From Achatina immaculata (taxonomy: Eukaryota; Mollusca; Gastropoda; Stylommatophora; Achatinidae): a stretch of DNA of 64,000 nucleotides. The notes below the pieces were generated by a model that worked only from the letters and a program-made list of their open reading frames with translations, searched no databases and was not told the origin of the DNA. The position numbers and the translations under genes were made by a program. Below, piece by piece: positions 37,201 to 40,045 of this stretch (position 1 is its first letter; every line of letters starts with the position of its first letter). Location of the stretch: the NCBI GenBank assembly GCA_009760885.1, contig CM019707.1, forward strand, positions 30,627,687 through 30,691,686, given 5' to 3'.

Positions 37201-38626
37201 CTTTGTCTTTCTCCAGCACCTAAAGTTCACAGTGTGACATTACACAGCTGTGTCCTGGACTGGCAAGGAGTGAAACCTACGAACAGTGACTCCATTATAT
37301 ATGTTCTTCAGCTGTTGTGCCTGAATGGCAGAGATACAGAATACAAACAGGTAAGATAAACAAGTTCACTTCTGTTTACAGGTGGGGGGGGGGGGGGCTT
37401 CTTCTTACCTGTCTATATCTGCAGTCCTGTCTCTTGGATACATTTCACTGTTTTATGTAATTCATGTATGGAACCATAGAGCTTCTCTTTAGTGGTTTCA
37501 CTGGGCCAGTAATTACTTCTCTGTGTCGCATAGTTGGTCCAGTTTTGGAGGATATGTTCCACAGTTTGGGGCATCTGGGCACATGTACAAAGAGTACCTT
37601 AAACTTTGTATACATGTAACTTCGGAGTCAGCCGTGTCCTGTTTGGAGACAGAAAATGGTGACTTGTTCCTTTGTGGTAGTCATCATGTAGAGAGGGGGA
37701 CAAGTTTGAATGTGAGGATTCAAATGTGACATTCGTATCGGTATATGTAACTTTTAAGTTTTGATGTGACATGTTGGATGCCGTATAATTAAGCTTAAAT
37801 ATGACGAGTCCAGGTGTGTGTAATTTGATGTGACGTGTACTTGATAAATACAGTTTTCATGTGTTGTTGTTCTGTCGGGAACTGTGAGCATGGTTGTTCT
37901 CGATCTGATGTGTTGGAGGTTTTTGAGGCACAGGATAGTGTTGAATTGGGAATGAGCTACGGGAGCAGTTTTCTTCAGTCTCAGAGTGAAGCTAAGGTAT
38001 ACAGCAGTTGTTGTGGCGACTGTGGTGGTCACTTCCCTGTCAGCCAAGCTGGGCCCGTTATTGGGAGTGTACCAACGAAGAGATGATACAGCCTGTGGTG
38101 TACAAGCCGAGGGTTACCATTTGTCTAAATAGGCAGTATCTCTATCCCGAGTTTTAATGTGACCAAGTTTAATTTTATATAATTGCCTCAAACCTGCAAA
38201 ATTTCCTCAAAATTTTCTACATAATTTCAGGTATATAGAGGACCAAACACTCAGTATCAACTGAATTCACTCCTTCCCAACATGGAATATCAGGCTCGTG
38301 TTGCCGCAGTACGCTTATCTTCGGACAACACAGGGTGCATCACTGGAGCATTCAGCCCAGGAGTTGTCTTCTCACCTTTGACCCCTGAACCCCTGAGGTC
38401 AAGTTCAAGTCCCGGCTCGAGCCAGGAAGAGAGAGCAGTGGAAAAGAAGCCATGGTCAGACCAGCAGTACGCGGCCATGATTCTCTGCCTGTTCGTTCTG
38501 CTGGCCATCATCTCTGCCTTCCTTTGCCAGCAGTTGATAAGTTACATGGCTGGCCCTGAGAATTCGGCATCATCGTTCTCATCATCGTCTTCATCTTCCC
38601 ACAGTGGCAGTGGAGGATACAGCTGA
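1140..38626 (+). CDS. FNDC3: FNDC3-family protein (nine FN3 domains, C-terminal membrane anchor), 20 coding exons, 5' end missing
   Basis: Twenty exons join with matching phases into 1024 codons plus TGA at 38624-38626. Approximate domains, numbered within this partial product: basic linker 1-90, then FN3 repeats at 92-187, 190-283, 285-373, 379-470, 476-565, 567-661, 664-749, 752-842 and 846-945, a membrane helix at about 975-997, and a Ser-rich tail to 1024. Nine FN3 domains plus a C-terminal anchor is diagnostic of the FNDC3A/FNDC3B family; the motif PKVTDVEAR opening domain 1 and SDQQYA just before the helix also fit. In vertebrates these proteins sit in ER/Golgi membranes; FNDC3A is needed for spermatid-Sertoli adhesion and FNDC3B acts in adipogenesis and cell adhesion. 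Family members are about 1200 residues, so the first 150-200 residues and the start codon lie left of the window. The exon list below comes from reading splice sites and frame, without transcripts. Whether it is the single invertebrate FNDC3 or one paralogue cannot be told here. Confidence 0.93.
1480..2100 (+). mobile_element. LINE 3' fragment (reverse transcriptase C-terminal region), intronic
   Basis: Broken frames on the plus strand read FEYLGSLL, then KIRFLRACIFPITTYACETW and YRRVLQISWT, then RGRP-like and NRETYTRTVCEAKF. This order (the 'YLGS', 'YGCETW', 'RRxLxIxW' and 'GRPR' blocks) is typical of the region after the RT fingers/palm in RTE/Jockey-like LINEs. Stops interrupt it. A (TGAC)n tail at 2083-2100 looks like the 3' terminal simple repeat. 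5'-truncated and dead. Confidence 0.75.
2578..2790 (+). mobile_element. LINE 3' fragment, family shared with 34225-34560
   Basis: The sequence encodes a degraded IPKIALRWTPQGN-like segment, GRPKETWRRTTERML, and ends PHVPWALKVQRER followed by (AG)n. The same end appears reverse-complemented at 34225-34560, so both are 3' ends of one family. Confidence 0.75.
2795..2955 (+). repeat. About 34-bp minisatellite, 5 copies
   Basis: Copies share ctcaagatttat followed by a variable tail with catga. Located directly after the LINE fragment end, so it may derive from the LINE tail region. Confidence 0.75.
3812..3948 (+). CDS. FNDC3: FNDC3 coding exon b
   Basis: Residues 48-93: an acidic linker ending PAPK at the border of FN3-1. 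The acceptor (gaaccag) has a poor pyrimidine tract. The donor is AAG|GTATGA at 3949. The last bases of this exon and the donor are the first unit of the 50-bp tandem array that follows, so the true 3' border lies among many near-identical donors. Frame to the next exon is phase 0. Confidence 0.75.
3940..4860 (+). repeat. 50-bp minisatellite seeded on the splice donor of exon b, about 18 copies
   Basis: Period 50 bp in the first part (ggt at 3948, 3998, 4048 and onward). Each unit contains cttccAAGGTATGAT, then tgtctcctgtttgctgt. After about 4330 a second subtype (tgattatgcctcctgtttgc, acataaatgtagttg) takes over. The first unit overlaps the last bases of exon b and its GT donor, so nearly every unit is a potential AAG|GTATGA donor. 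Confidence 0.92.
5246..5280 (+). repeat. Compound microsatellite (TC)n(CA)n(GA)n
   Basis: A run of tctctctc, cacacacaca and gagagagaga in intron 2. Confidence 0.9.
5385..6045 (+). mobile_element. Degenerate Tc1/mariner-superfamily transposase C-terminal fragment
   Basis: Plus-strand pieces read FQQGGALPHWVQFLSTELAR, a corrupted form of the FQQDGAxxH block (catalytic Asp now Gly), then PDIESLKARMMDALMMVTKE and AELHLRHSL, with stops and frame changes between. These are the second catalytic block and C-terminal tail of the DUF4817-associated transposases common in invertebrates. The right end ctttctgctcaccctgcat at about 6024-6042 looks like a terminal inverted repeat. No left end was seen. The long minus-strand frame here (5407-5781) is a shadow. 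Confidence 0.65.
6565..6713 (+). CDS. FNDC3: FNDC3 coding exon c (start of FN3-1)
   Basis: Residues 94-142, opening FN3 domain 1 (VTDVEAR, then the LSPPDC segment in the place of the usual B-strand tryptophan, and YELLLSDKGRDAKYKTV). Acceptor ttcgcttcag, donor GTGAGT at 6714. It ends with two bases of a cysteine codon completed in the next exon. The B-strand Trp normally expected in FN3 appears as Leu (IQLSPP). Confidence 0.88.
6805..7308 (+). mobile_element. LINE 3' fragment, with (GAT)n-type tail
   Basis: SVLLYGSETWTASAKRLQTA, LRKILQIKWPD, then degraded downstream sequence, ending with gatgatgatttgatgaa. It carries the 'LLYGSETW' block of RTE/Jockey-type LINEs, in the same 3' orientation as the gene. 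Confidence 0.75.
7853..7912 (+). CDS. FNDC3: FNDC3 coding exon d (FN3-1)
   Basis: A 60-bp exon, residues 144-162, carrying the E-F part of FN3-1 (LKDLKPATEYHLR, the conserved tyrosine-corner pattern). Acceptor tctttccttcag, donor GTTAGA at 7913. Phase-1 entry matches the preceding exon. Too short to stand out as an ORF; found by frame and motif. Confidence 0.88.
8287..8460 (-). mobile_element. LINE 3' fragment, family A (minus strand)
   Basis: Reverse complement of the same 3' end found on the plus strand at 15310-15685: the catccttc/gtcacatagggctc and cctcatcaaaggattt blocks are shared. Heavily diverged. The following 8460-8740 is unassigned. Confidence 0.65.
8985..9350 (+). mobile_element. 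LINE 3' fragment (RT C-terminal)
   Basis: RMMRIPWPAKKTDEEALNEA, FVAHALRRGKLEHLVTTGKL and later WHHLIEGEKI-like residues match the 'RRMLxIPWT', 'GHxxRR...LENLxTTGKI' blocks. One stop follows KQNT. Ends near an (AG)n run at about 9340. Confidence 0.75.
9540..9930 (+). repeat. Degenerate minisatellite with about 72-bp higher-order unit
   Basis: Built from short gatcttgtaaaac / aatcttgtaaa modules. The last three copies form a clear roughly 72-bp unit (agcagaagatcttgtaag, cagcagaatatcttg, tagatgctctttcaaa). Confidence 0.85.
10240..10381 (+). CDS. FNDC3: FNDC3 coding exon e (end FN3-1, start FN3-2)
   Basis: Residues 164-210. It completes FN3-1 (VCAVFTDELKG...FQTLQCEP) and begins FN3-2 (PDPPQPPKL...LSLKWN). 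Acceptor gtttgttgtccag, donor GTAAGC at 10382. Ends on a codon border. Confidence 0.9.
10382..10803 (+). other. Intron 5: AT-rich, nothing recognised
   Basis: 422 bp between exons e and f. AT-rich with T tracts; no repeat family, RNA gene or ORF is supported. Confidence 0.6.
10804..10982 (+). CDS. FNDC3: FNDC3 coding exon f (FN3-2)
   Basis: Residues 211-269: CENGSKITAYSLECDQGQGDG through YVFRLAAINSLGK, the body of FN3-2. Acceptor ctcgttggtttcag, donor AG|GTGGGT at 10983. Phase 0 in, two bases out. Confidence 0.92.
10983..11827 (+). other. Intron 6: nothing recognised
   Basis: 845 bp. A somewhat GC-richer part at 11140-11340 resembles no family I know. It may be an old repeat. Confidence 0.5.
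11828..11987 (+). CDS. FNDC3: FNDC3 coding exon g (end FN3-2, start FN3-3)
   Basis: Residues 271-323: SYSEEVCFFTSGSVPSQP closes FN3-2, then YALTISWIRRPNDDEFLLQM opens FN3-3. A long T tract and tatatgtacag form the acceptor; donor GTGAGC at 11988. Confidence 0.92.
11988..13004 (+). other. Intron 7 left part: nothing recognised
   Basis: AT-rich sequence with short frames only (for example 12478-12765), lacking recognisable motifs. Confidence 0.5.
13005..13295 (+). repeat. 49-bp minisatellite, about 6 copies
   Basis: Unit aaaataattgcaaagagttg, cagtaagtcttagatttt, cagatgacagc; gttgcagtaa recurs every 49 bp from 13021. Copies are over 90% alike by eye. Each contains GCAGTAAGTC, a donor-like GTAAGT inside an intron. 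Confidence 0.92.
13486..13572 (+). CDS. FNDC3: FNDC3 coding exon h (FN3-3)
   Basis: An 87-bp phase 0-0 exon, residues 324-352: VYNGPNLSNVIRNLRRNTEYRFR, the E-F portion of FN3-3. Acceptor cctgctatcaag, donor GTAAGT at 13573. Confidence 0.9.
14050..14345 (-). mobile_element. LINE 3' fragment, family A (minus strand)
   Basis: Shares with 15310-15685 (opposite strand) the accessory blocks cactaaacgtcacataggg, cagtctcatcaaggg, ggcctctcttaacaatg and cacgtggtcgacctctttttc (GRPR). Extends further 5' into the 'GHVMRR'-like region. Confidence 0.75.
14665..14790 (+). repeat. 42-bp minisatellite, 3 copies
   Basis: Unit gtgacatttgatgtcttaaa, tgaatattgaacaattggcg, ta. Confidence 0.9.
14853..14991 (+). 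CDS. FNDC3: FNDC3 coding exon i (end FN3-3, start FN3-4)
   Basis: Residues 353-398: LCAKNEEGQSKWSD is the FN3 G-strand signature, followed by the PPSKPQIKG interdomain and FRITW of FN3-4. Acceptor gattctctgcag, donor GTAAGA at 14992. Leaves one base. Confidence 0.92.
15310..15685 (+). mobile_element. LINE 3' fragment, family A (best copy)
   Basis: An open stretch reads RKRRWTYVGHFAQIIPKQAI, then GQRKRGRPRETLKRTLLREA, then ERLAEDRKNWRTALRALCDV and a stop. This is the standard C-terminus of an RT-encoding non-LTR element. A (ATAAG)n-like tail (ataagataagata) follows at about 15662. Three other copies in the window (8287, 14050 and 25866, all minus) share this end. Confidence 0.85.
16046..16390 (-). 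mobile_element. LINE 3' fragment (RTE-like), minus strand
   Basis: The minus strand reads RKWRWIGHTLRKPGTSIARQ, WNPQGNRKRGRPRLSWRREM and KNRDDWRAFICGLY, then a stop and a (TGAA)n tail (attcattcattc on plus, about 16053). Typical RT C-terminus; a different family from that at 15310. Confidence 0.85.
16390..17232 (+). other. Intron 9 right part: AT-rich and T-tract rich
   Basis: Contains several T9-T13 runs and an (AT)n run near 17027-17040. No gene or family recognised. Confidence 0.6.
17233..17298 (+). CDS. FNDC3: FNDC3 coding exon j (FN3-4)
   Basis: A 66-bp exon, residues 400-420: PPQDTGGADITKYIVELDYG, the C-C' segment of FN3-4. Acceptor tattttcctgcag, donor GTAAGC at 17299. Followed by the largest intron in the window (5.86 kb). 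Confidence 0.9.
17587..17646 (+). mobile_element. SINE 3'-end fragment
   Basis: About 60 bp (gggcactaacaccatatccc, ctctaaggcatg, caggattacctttacctt) match the 3' end of the tRNA-derived SINE at 57681-57938, in sense orientation here. 5'-truncated. Confidence 0.8.
18783..20269 (-). mobile_element. Tc1/mariner-superfamily DNA transposon, inactive
   Basis: Terminal inverted repeats read TATACTGTTCAAAAAAG at the left and TATAGTGTTCAAAAAAAG inverted at the right, flanked by TA. The minus strand encodes a helix-turn-helix block (LVINGRLQTGQSQSVVARQF), a GRPIATT-like hinge, FSDESFFLL, FQQDNARPHVAQFTTQFL and SSDMNPIEHLWDEHNRQ, which are the three acidic blocks of a Tc1-like transposase. Frames shift and stops occur (for example two adjacent stops at about 19330), so it is dead. 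Length about 1.48 kb, normal for the group. Confidence 0.9.
20272..21225 (+). other. Intron 10 middle part: no recognised element
   Basis: Mostly AT-rich. A GC-richer segment at 20550-20790 stands out but resembles no family I know. Confidence 0.5.
21226..21362 (+). repeat. 37-bp minisatellite, about 3.5 copies
   Basis: Unit aacttgagttttgtaagaat, ctagatggggcaagtac; period 37 bp from 21241. Confidence 0.9.
21722..22020 (+). repeat. Degenerate short tandem array of tctcaccttcactctta
   Basis: About 15 copies of an irregular 18-20-bp pyrimidine-rich unit. It keeps a frame open for 177 codons (21714-22247), rich in S/T/L, which is a repeat artefact. Confidence 0.88.
22150..22272 (+). repeat. 39-bp minisatellite, 3 copies
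   Basis: Unit ttgtcccccatttgttctat, aagatacactactc. Confidence 0.9.
22275..23155 (+). other. Intron 10 right end: AT-rich, nothing recognised
   Basis: T- and A-runs, including A17 at about 22480. No supported feature. Confidence 0.5.
23156..23268 (+). CDS. FNDC3: FNDC3 coding exon k (FN3-4)
   Basis: Residues 422-458: YDIVYEGSEREHLFDHLMPG and YHIRVACCSAGGRSD, matching the unusually Cys-containing fourth FN3 of the FNDC3 family. Acceptor ttatttttcaaccag, donor GTAAGT at 23269. Confidence 0.92.
23425..23945 (+). mobile_element. LINE fragment: RNase H end and downstream region
   Basis: The plus strand reads RVLQWMPSHCNIQGSEEAD, the catalytic 'WxPSHxGxxGNExAD' block of a LINE-encoded RNase H with Gly and Asn changed. 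Then come a C17 run, LRTGHSRLRRHMFNGLKVG, CGTQHLLQDCPSFEELGQHF and LRQMAAFFKDVQVDDW. This is the C-terminus of an I/Jockey-like element. Interrupted, non-functional. Confidence 0.8.
24034..24139 (+). CDS. FNDC3: FNDC3 coding exon l (end FN3-4, start FN3-5)
   Basis: Residues 459-493: FSGCCVATTLPVTPGQCQAP then LHLRWG. Acceptor tatctatccccag, donor GTGAGT at 24140. A second AG lies 7 bp inside (ttctcag) but would break frame. Confidence 0.88.
24160..24312 (+). repeat. About 32-bp minisatellite, about 5 copies
   Basis: Unit gtagtagacccagctggctg, tagtctgta, immediately after exon l. Confidence 0.88.
24313..25237 (+). other. Intron 12 remainder: nothing recognised
   Basis: No repeat family, RNA or exon identified. 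A pyrimidine-rich stretch lies at 24535-24600. Confidence 0.5.
25238..25410 (+). CDS. FNDC3: FNDC3 coding exon m (FN3-5)
   Basis: Residues 495-551: YPDYDGGAQVTTFSVQM through YLFQVRAINRAG, nearly the whole of FN3-5. Acceptor ctgacatcgctcag, donor GTATGT at 25411. Confidence 0.92.
25411..26705 (-). mobile_element. Intron 13: short LINE family A fragment (25866-26010, minus) in AT-rich sequence
   Basis: At 25866-26010 the blocks cttacatccttctcgtgccg, ttaaacattacataaggc, cctcatcaaggagttttatg and ggctttcttaacaatg repeat the family A 3' end. The rest is AT-rich, with a loose repeat of ttaattt/aaaataatac modules. Confidence 0.65.
26706..26900 (+). CDS. FNDC3: FNDC3 coding exon n (end FN3-5, FN3-6)
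   Basis: Residues 552-616: AGPWSEPLEVVSG, linker GVPDAPRTP, then ALISWEEPFNNGASVTEYRL of FN3-6. Acceptor gtttccatgtag (a TAG acceptor), donor GTAGGC at 26901. Phase 0-0. Confidence 0.92.
27553..27715 (+). repeat. Interspersed repeat, second copy at 63072-63243
   Basis: Shares gaaaaaggcttttgc, gaaatattggattgttg, atgttcttcatgtgt and cattcttgtttctgcc with 63072-63243. The 'gaaaaaggctttgccgaaatatt' pattern is common in invertebrate retroelement UTRs; the family is not identified. Confidence 0.7.
27739..29059 (-). mobile_element. mariner DNA transposon, inactive
   Basis: Flanked by TA at 27737-27738 and 29060-29061. TIRs read ACGAGGGGAAGTCACTAAGTAAC-like on the left and ACATGGGGAAGTCACCAAGTAAC-like inverted on the right. 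The minus strand encodes an HTH region (KEEQRGVVRLLSANGHSAEN), GDETWVHHYQPESK, HDNARPHTAWLTQEK and YSPDLAPSDFHLFDPLK. There are 34 residues between the second and third Asp, the DD34D hallmark of mariner. Frames differ and stops lie between the pieces. Length 1.32 kb is full for mariner. Confidence 0.95.
29155..30195 (-). mobile_element. LINE 3' fragment (RT palm to C-terminus), family D
   Basis: The minus strand reads RQGCVLSPDLFSLYSENI, YADNTVLTAENQQDLHLLDK (the YADD catalytic box with D to N), ETMVISKKQNPPTCSIKLNG, VITSDGKCKTEIRNRIGQAK, YIAPILLYGSESWTI and MLQIPWTAKITNEE. It ends in a GAT-rich tail (catcatcataatcatca on plus). 5'-truncated, with stops. A close paralogue lies at 55597-56490. 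Confidence 0.9.
30200..30524 (+). other. Intron 14 right end: nothing recognised
   Basis: T-rich; a 22-bp direct duplication of gagccttttatatcttcatc at about 30457-30500. Confidence 0.5.
30525..30599 (+). CDS. FNDC3: FNDC3 coding exon o (FN3-6)
   Basis: A 75-bp phase 0-0 exon, residues 617-641: LYTGPNMSYEAKGLTPATAY then TFRVQ. Acceptor tttatattttcag, donor GTTAGT at 30600. The donor sequence recurs in the repeats that fill the first 270 bp of the next intron. Confidence 0.9.
30600..30875 (+). repeat. Minisatellite beginning at the splice donor of exon o
   Basis: Irregular copies of gttaagtagaagttatgttg, agaatggggttgaagttaat, starting with the exon o donor GTTAGTTATGAGAGTGGAGT. Units contain ggttaagtag, another donor-like string. 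Confidence 0.85.
30893..31093 (+). mobile_element. Diverged SINE fragment
   Basis: Shares with the SINE at 57681-57938 the central block (gagtacctga, gcagccaggcgtcatactga, ccacatc) and a 3' end of the same plan (gggcccaac, tatggaaat, ttatacctttacc). The tRNA-like head is absent. Confidence 0.6.
31660..31890 (-). mobile_element. LINE 3'-end fragment, family of 58345-60590
   Basis: The minus strand reads HIWVCSECSRAWLLFKF, matching the HIWGCPECSEAG ... ILNF end of the large LINE at 58345. The upstream part is too diverged to read. Confidence 0.6.
32139..32392 (+). CDS. FNDC3: FNDC3 coding exon p (end FN3-6, FN3-7)
   Basis: Residues 642-725: AINSAGPSPFSS, Ser-rich linker, then AVLTWREPNNNGSDITSYNI to LEDLHPETSY of FN3-7. 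Acceptor ttttctgcatccag, donor GTGAGT at 32393. Leaves two bases of a Lys codon. Confidence 0.93.
32415..32525 (+). repeat. (ATTC)n tail and adjoining retroelement-like 3' end
   Basis: gaagggcaggatgtaagatg, ttaaaaataaagattattcattcattc-type tail, then cattcactcactc. The (ATTC)n tail after AATAAA-like sequence is typical of SINE/LINE 3' ends. A weaker relative lies at 26450-26520. Confidence 0.6.
32640..33180 (-). mobile_element. LINE RT fragment, minus strand
   Basis: The minus strand reads KLKEFKYLGCMFTEEWM, then DREPDVRTQTANAI and LETKRQLINSIFVPTL, then RIKWFGNLMRMT, all degraded. These correspond to the 'FKYLG', 'RLYKSxxxPxLxYGxExW' and 'GHVxRM' blocks of RTE-like elements. Confidence 0.7.
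33438..33713 (+). other. Unrecognised 91-codon ORF in intron 16
   Basis: Opens MASSGSLFYPEQCISALQ with an acceptable start context (acaaatATGG) and contains FFFGPAAKRARRVAGD, which reads over a T10 tract. No family recognised. It could be a transposon remnant or chance. It is not in frame with flanking FNDC3 exons by any obvious splice pair. Confidence 0.25.
34215..34565 (-). mobile_element. LINE 3' fragment, family B (minus strand)
   Basis: An unbroken minus-strand frame reads RHWRWLGHVLRMTDNSLPKI, QGNRSKGRPKETWRRTTERM, LTWARAEKRQRTGICGKPLR and WALKVQRER, ending in (AG)n. Same 3' end as 2578-2790. Confidence 0.85.
34863..35063 (+). CDS. FNDC3: FNDC3 coding exon q (end FN3-7, FN3-8)
   Basis: Residues 727-792: IRVQAVNSVGVGAYSSAV, then LPPSPPRLE and KLKWGEGRNSELLTYTLEME. 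Acceptor cttccccag. The donor AAG|GTTGGA at 35064 is weaker than the others but gives exact phase continuity (AG plus C) across a 226-bp intron. Confidence 0.88.
35290..35456 (+). CDS. FNDC3: FNDC3 coding exon r (FN3-8)
   Basis: Residues 794-848: FQPIYTGPAHTHKVTRL, YDFRIFASNDAGSGPYSD, ending in the PPPPMK linker. Acceptor actctcctcag, donor GTAATA at 35457. Confidence 0.9.
35660..36065 (+). repeat. 40-bp minisatellite, about 10 copies (intron 18)
   Basis: Unit taaacaaacagcagataccc, acaggatcccattctgagac, exact 40-bp period from 35701. Later copies are more variable. It runs directly into LINE-derived sequence. Confidence 0.93.
36070..37010 (+). mobile_element. LINE fragment (post-RNase H region) with an internal 55-bp minisatellite
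   Basis: Left flank: SAGHCGLNGHLHKIKAAPTT, ACATTG. Right flank: PEHILQTCTYRDLGAQVPPQ, EKFWSSYEDLLLMEGFMEAA. Together they form one C-terminal region of an RNase H-type LINE (compare TGHSRLRRH ... CGTQHLLQDC at 23640). Between them, at about 36190-36850, a 55-bp unit (aggtacctgaacacatacta, cagacctgcacttacacaca, gagaccttggagccc) is repeated about 12 times. The unit encodes the PEHILQTCT segment itself, so the array arose by expansion inside the LINE. Confidence 0.8.
36190..36850 (+). repeat. 55-bp minisatellite inside LINE fragment, about 12 copies
   Basis: Period 55 bp. The last two copies lack 4-6 bases (cacaca shortened), which brings them back into the LINE's reading frame. KpnI-type GGTACC in most units. 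Confidence 0.93.
37217..37350 (+). CDS. FNDC3: FNDC3 coding exon s (FN3-9)
   Basis: Residues 850-893: PKVHSVTLHSCVLDWQG through LCLNGRDTEYKQ, the first half of FN3-9. Acceptor gtctttctccag, donor GTAAGA at 37351. Confidence 0.9.
37351..38230 (+). other. Intron 19: G-tract and no recognised element
   Basis: G13-G15 run at about 37383-37397; otherwise TG-rich sequence. Nothing else identified. Confidence 0.5.
38231..38626 (+). CDS. FNDC3: FNDC3 last coding exon: end of FN3-9, transmembrane anchor, Ser-rich tail, stop
   Basis: Residues 894-1024. VYRGPNTQYQ to GAFSPGVVF completes FN3-9. A Ser/Pro and charged linker follows, then WSDQQYAAMILCLFVLLAII and onward form one hydrophobic helix (about residues 975-997). 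After it come about 27 residues dominated by serine (a run of seven) and glycine. Acceptor catataatttcag-like (ataatttcag) at 38221-38230; stop TGA. The WSDQQYA-plus-helix block is the conserved FNDC3 C-terminus and the strongest single family marker here. Confidence 0.93.
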   Translation, partial: VYRGPNTQYQLNSLLPNMEYQARVAAVRLSSDNTGCITGAFSPGVVFSPLTPEPLRSSSSPGSSQEERAVEKKPWSDQQYAAMILCLFVLLAIISAFLCQQLISYMAGPENSASSFSSSSSSSHSGSGGYS

Positions 38627-38999
38627 AACTATCATTTAGGCTCATTTTTGCAATACATATTCAGTTTTGTTTTTTGTTTTTTTATTATTATTATCATTTG
38701 GGGGTGATATGACCCTGAAGTCTCCGCTGTGGCATTTTTGGTTAAATCGGTCATAAATTTATGTCCGACTAATTTTATAACGTGACCAGAAATCAAAATA
38801 TTTTTTTTTTTTTTTGGTTACTTGGTGGGGTGTGAACCTTTAGTTGTTTTGGGGGTTTTTTTCCCCCTCCATGACTCTAGAGAGGAAAAAAAAAAAAAGG
38901 TTTCAAATTACTACAAGGTGCAGGGGTTTAAACAGATTCTACCTTCGTCACTTTTGCTTACTATCACTTCTTCCCTACCAAATCTGGGTATTAAAAAAA

Positions 39000-39515
39000 G
39001 AGATTCTCCATCTGTTCAATGGGAGTTTTTGTGTGTGTGTGTGTCATTTAGTTAAATTCAGGTTTTTATATGAAACCTTTTGGTAAAATTCAGGTATTCA
39101 TTGTCTGAAAACACCTTTTTTTTGTGTGTGTGTGTGTGTGTCTCAGTTGGTTAACTTCAAATTTTTTTTGTCTGAAACACCTTTTTTTGTGTGTGTCTCA
39201 GTTGGTTAACTTTAAGTTTTTGTTGTCAGAAACCCATTTTTGTGTGTGTCTCAATTGGTTAACTTTAAGTTTTGTTGTCAGAAACCCATTTTTGTGTCTG
39301 TCTCAGTTGGTTAACTTCAAGTTTTTGTTGTCAGAAACCCATTTTTGTGTGTGTCTCAGTTGGTTTACTTTAAGTTTTTGTTGTCTGAAACCCCCCTTTT
39401 TTGTGTGTGTGTGTCTCAGTTGGTTAACTTCAAGTTTTTGTTGCCTGAAACCCTTTTTTCTTTTCATGTGTGATTCGGTTAATTTTAAGATTTGGTGTTA
39501 TCTGAAACCTTTTTT
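39000..39515 (+). repeat. GT-rich minisatellite in the FNDC3 3' UTR, unit about 55-60 bp, about 7 copies
   Basis: Each copy has (GT)n, then tctcagttggttaact, then aagtttttgttgtc and gaaaccc, then a T run. Copies differ mainly in GT and T tract length. The run is open in one frame, which is a by-product of the repeat. If transcribed, the mRNA would carry an array of GU-rich motifs. Confidence 0.85.
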
Positions 39516-40023
39516 TTTTTTTTTTTAACCCATGAAGAAGATGAGTGGAACAATCCATCTTTTGTGAAATTTGGAAAACTGACAGTTGTGACCAGAAAAT
39601 CTAGACCATTTTGTTGACATGAAAGAGAGAGATGAATATTTTGTTTTGTTTCCTAACTGGGAAAGATAAAAACTTAACATGACCGGAAATCTTGGTTGTT
39701 TTTTTTTTCCATTATGTTCATGTGAGACCACACAATACAATCAGTTGTGTTTTAGCAATTTTTTTTTTTCATTTTGTTATGATTTGACCAGAAGTTGTAG
39801 TTATGATTTTTAATTGACCAGATGTATTTTTGTTTTGATTTTTTTGAGGGGGGGTTTTTGTTTTGTTTTGTTTTTTTTTTTTTTACAATGAAATTTTTTC
39901 CTGGCAACCAGATTTAACATTTATATTGCCAGCTTGCATATTGTAATCTAGTTTCCTCGGGTATGGTTTTAATATATAACCCTTAACATTTCAACTCTTG
40001 TATCTGTGAATATTCTAAATAAG

Positions 40024-40029
40024 AATAAA
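40024..40029 (+). promoter_or_regulatory. Candidate poly(A) signal AATAAA for FNDC3
   Basis: Canonical AATAAA about 1.4 kb after the stop codon, followed by a GT-containing stretch (aaatgtgttcttgtt) 10-30 bp on, as expected for a downstream element. It is the first convincing hexamer after the CDS. Confidence 0.5.
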
Positions 40030-40045
40030 TATTGTAAAATGTGTT

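Larger units (their letters stand above)
38627..40045 (+). other. FNDC3: FNDC3 3' untranslated region (minimum extent)
   Basis: T-rich sequence from the stop codon to the first good AATAAA. It holds a GT-rich tandem array (about 39000-39515) and many T tracts. Further AATAAA hexamers occur downstream (for example near 42970, 43025, 53235, 53840 and 54295), so longer isoforms are possible. Confidence 0.5.

Noticed and set aside
39124..39528. 134-codon ORF rich in C, L and F
   Set aside because: Artefact of the GT-rich 3' UTR repeat.
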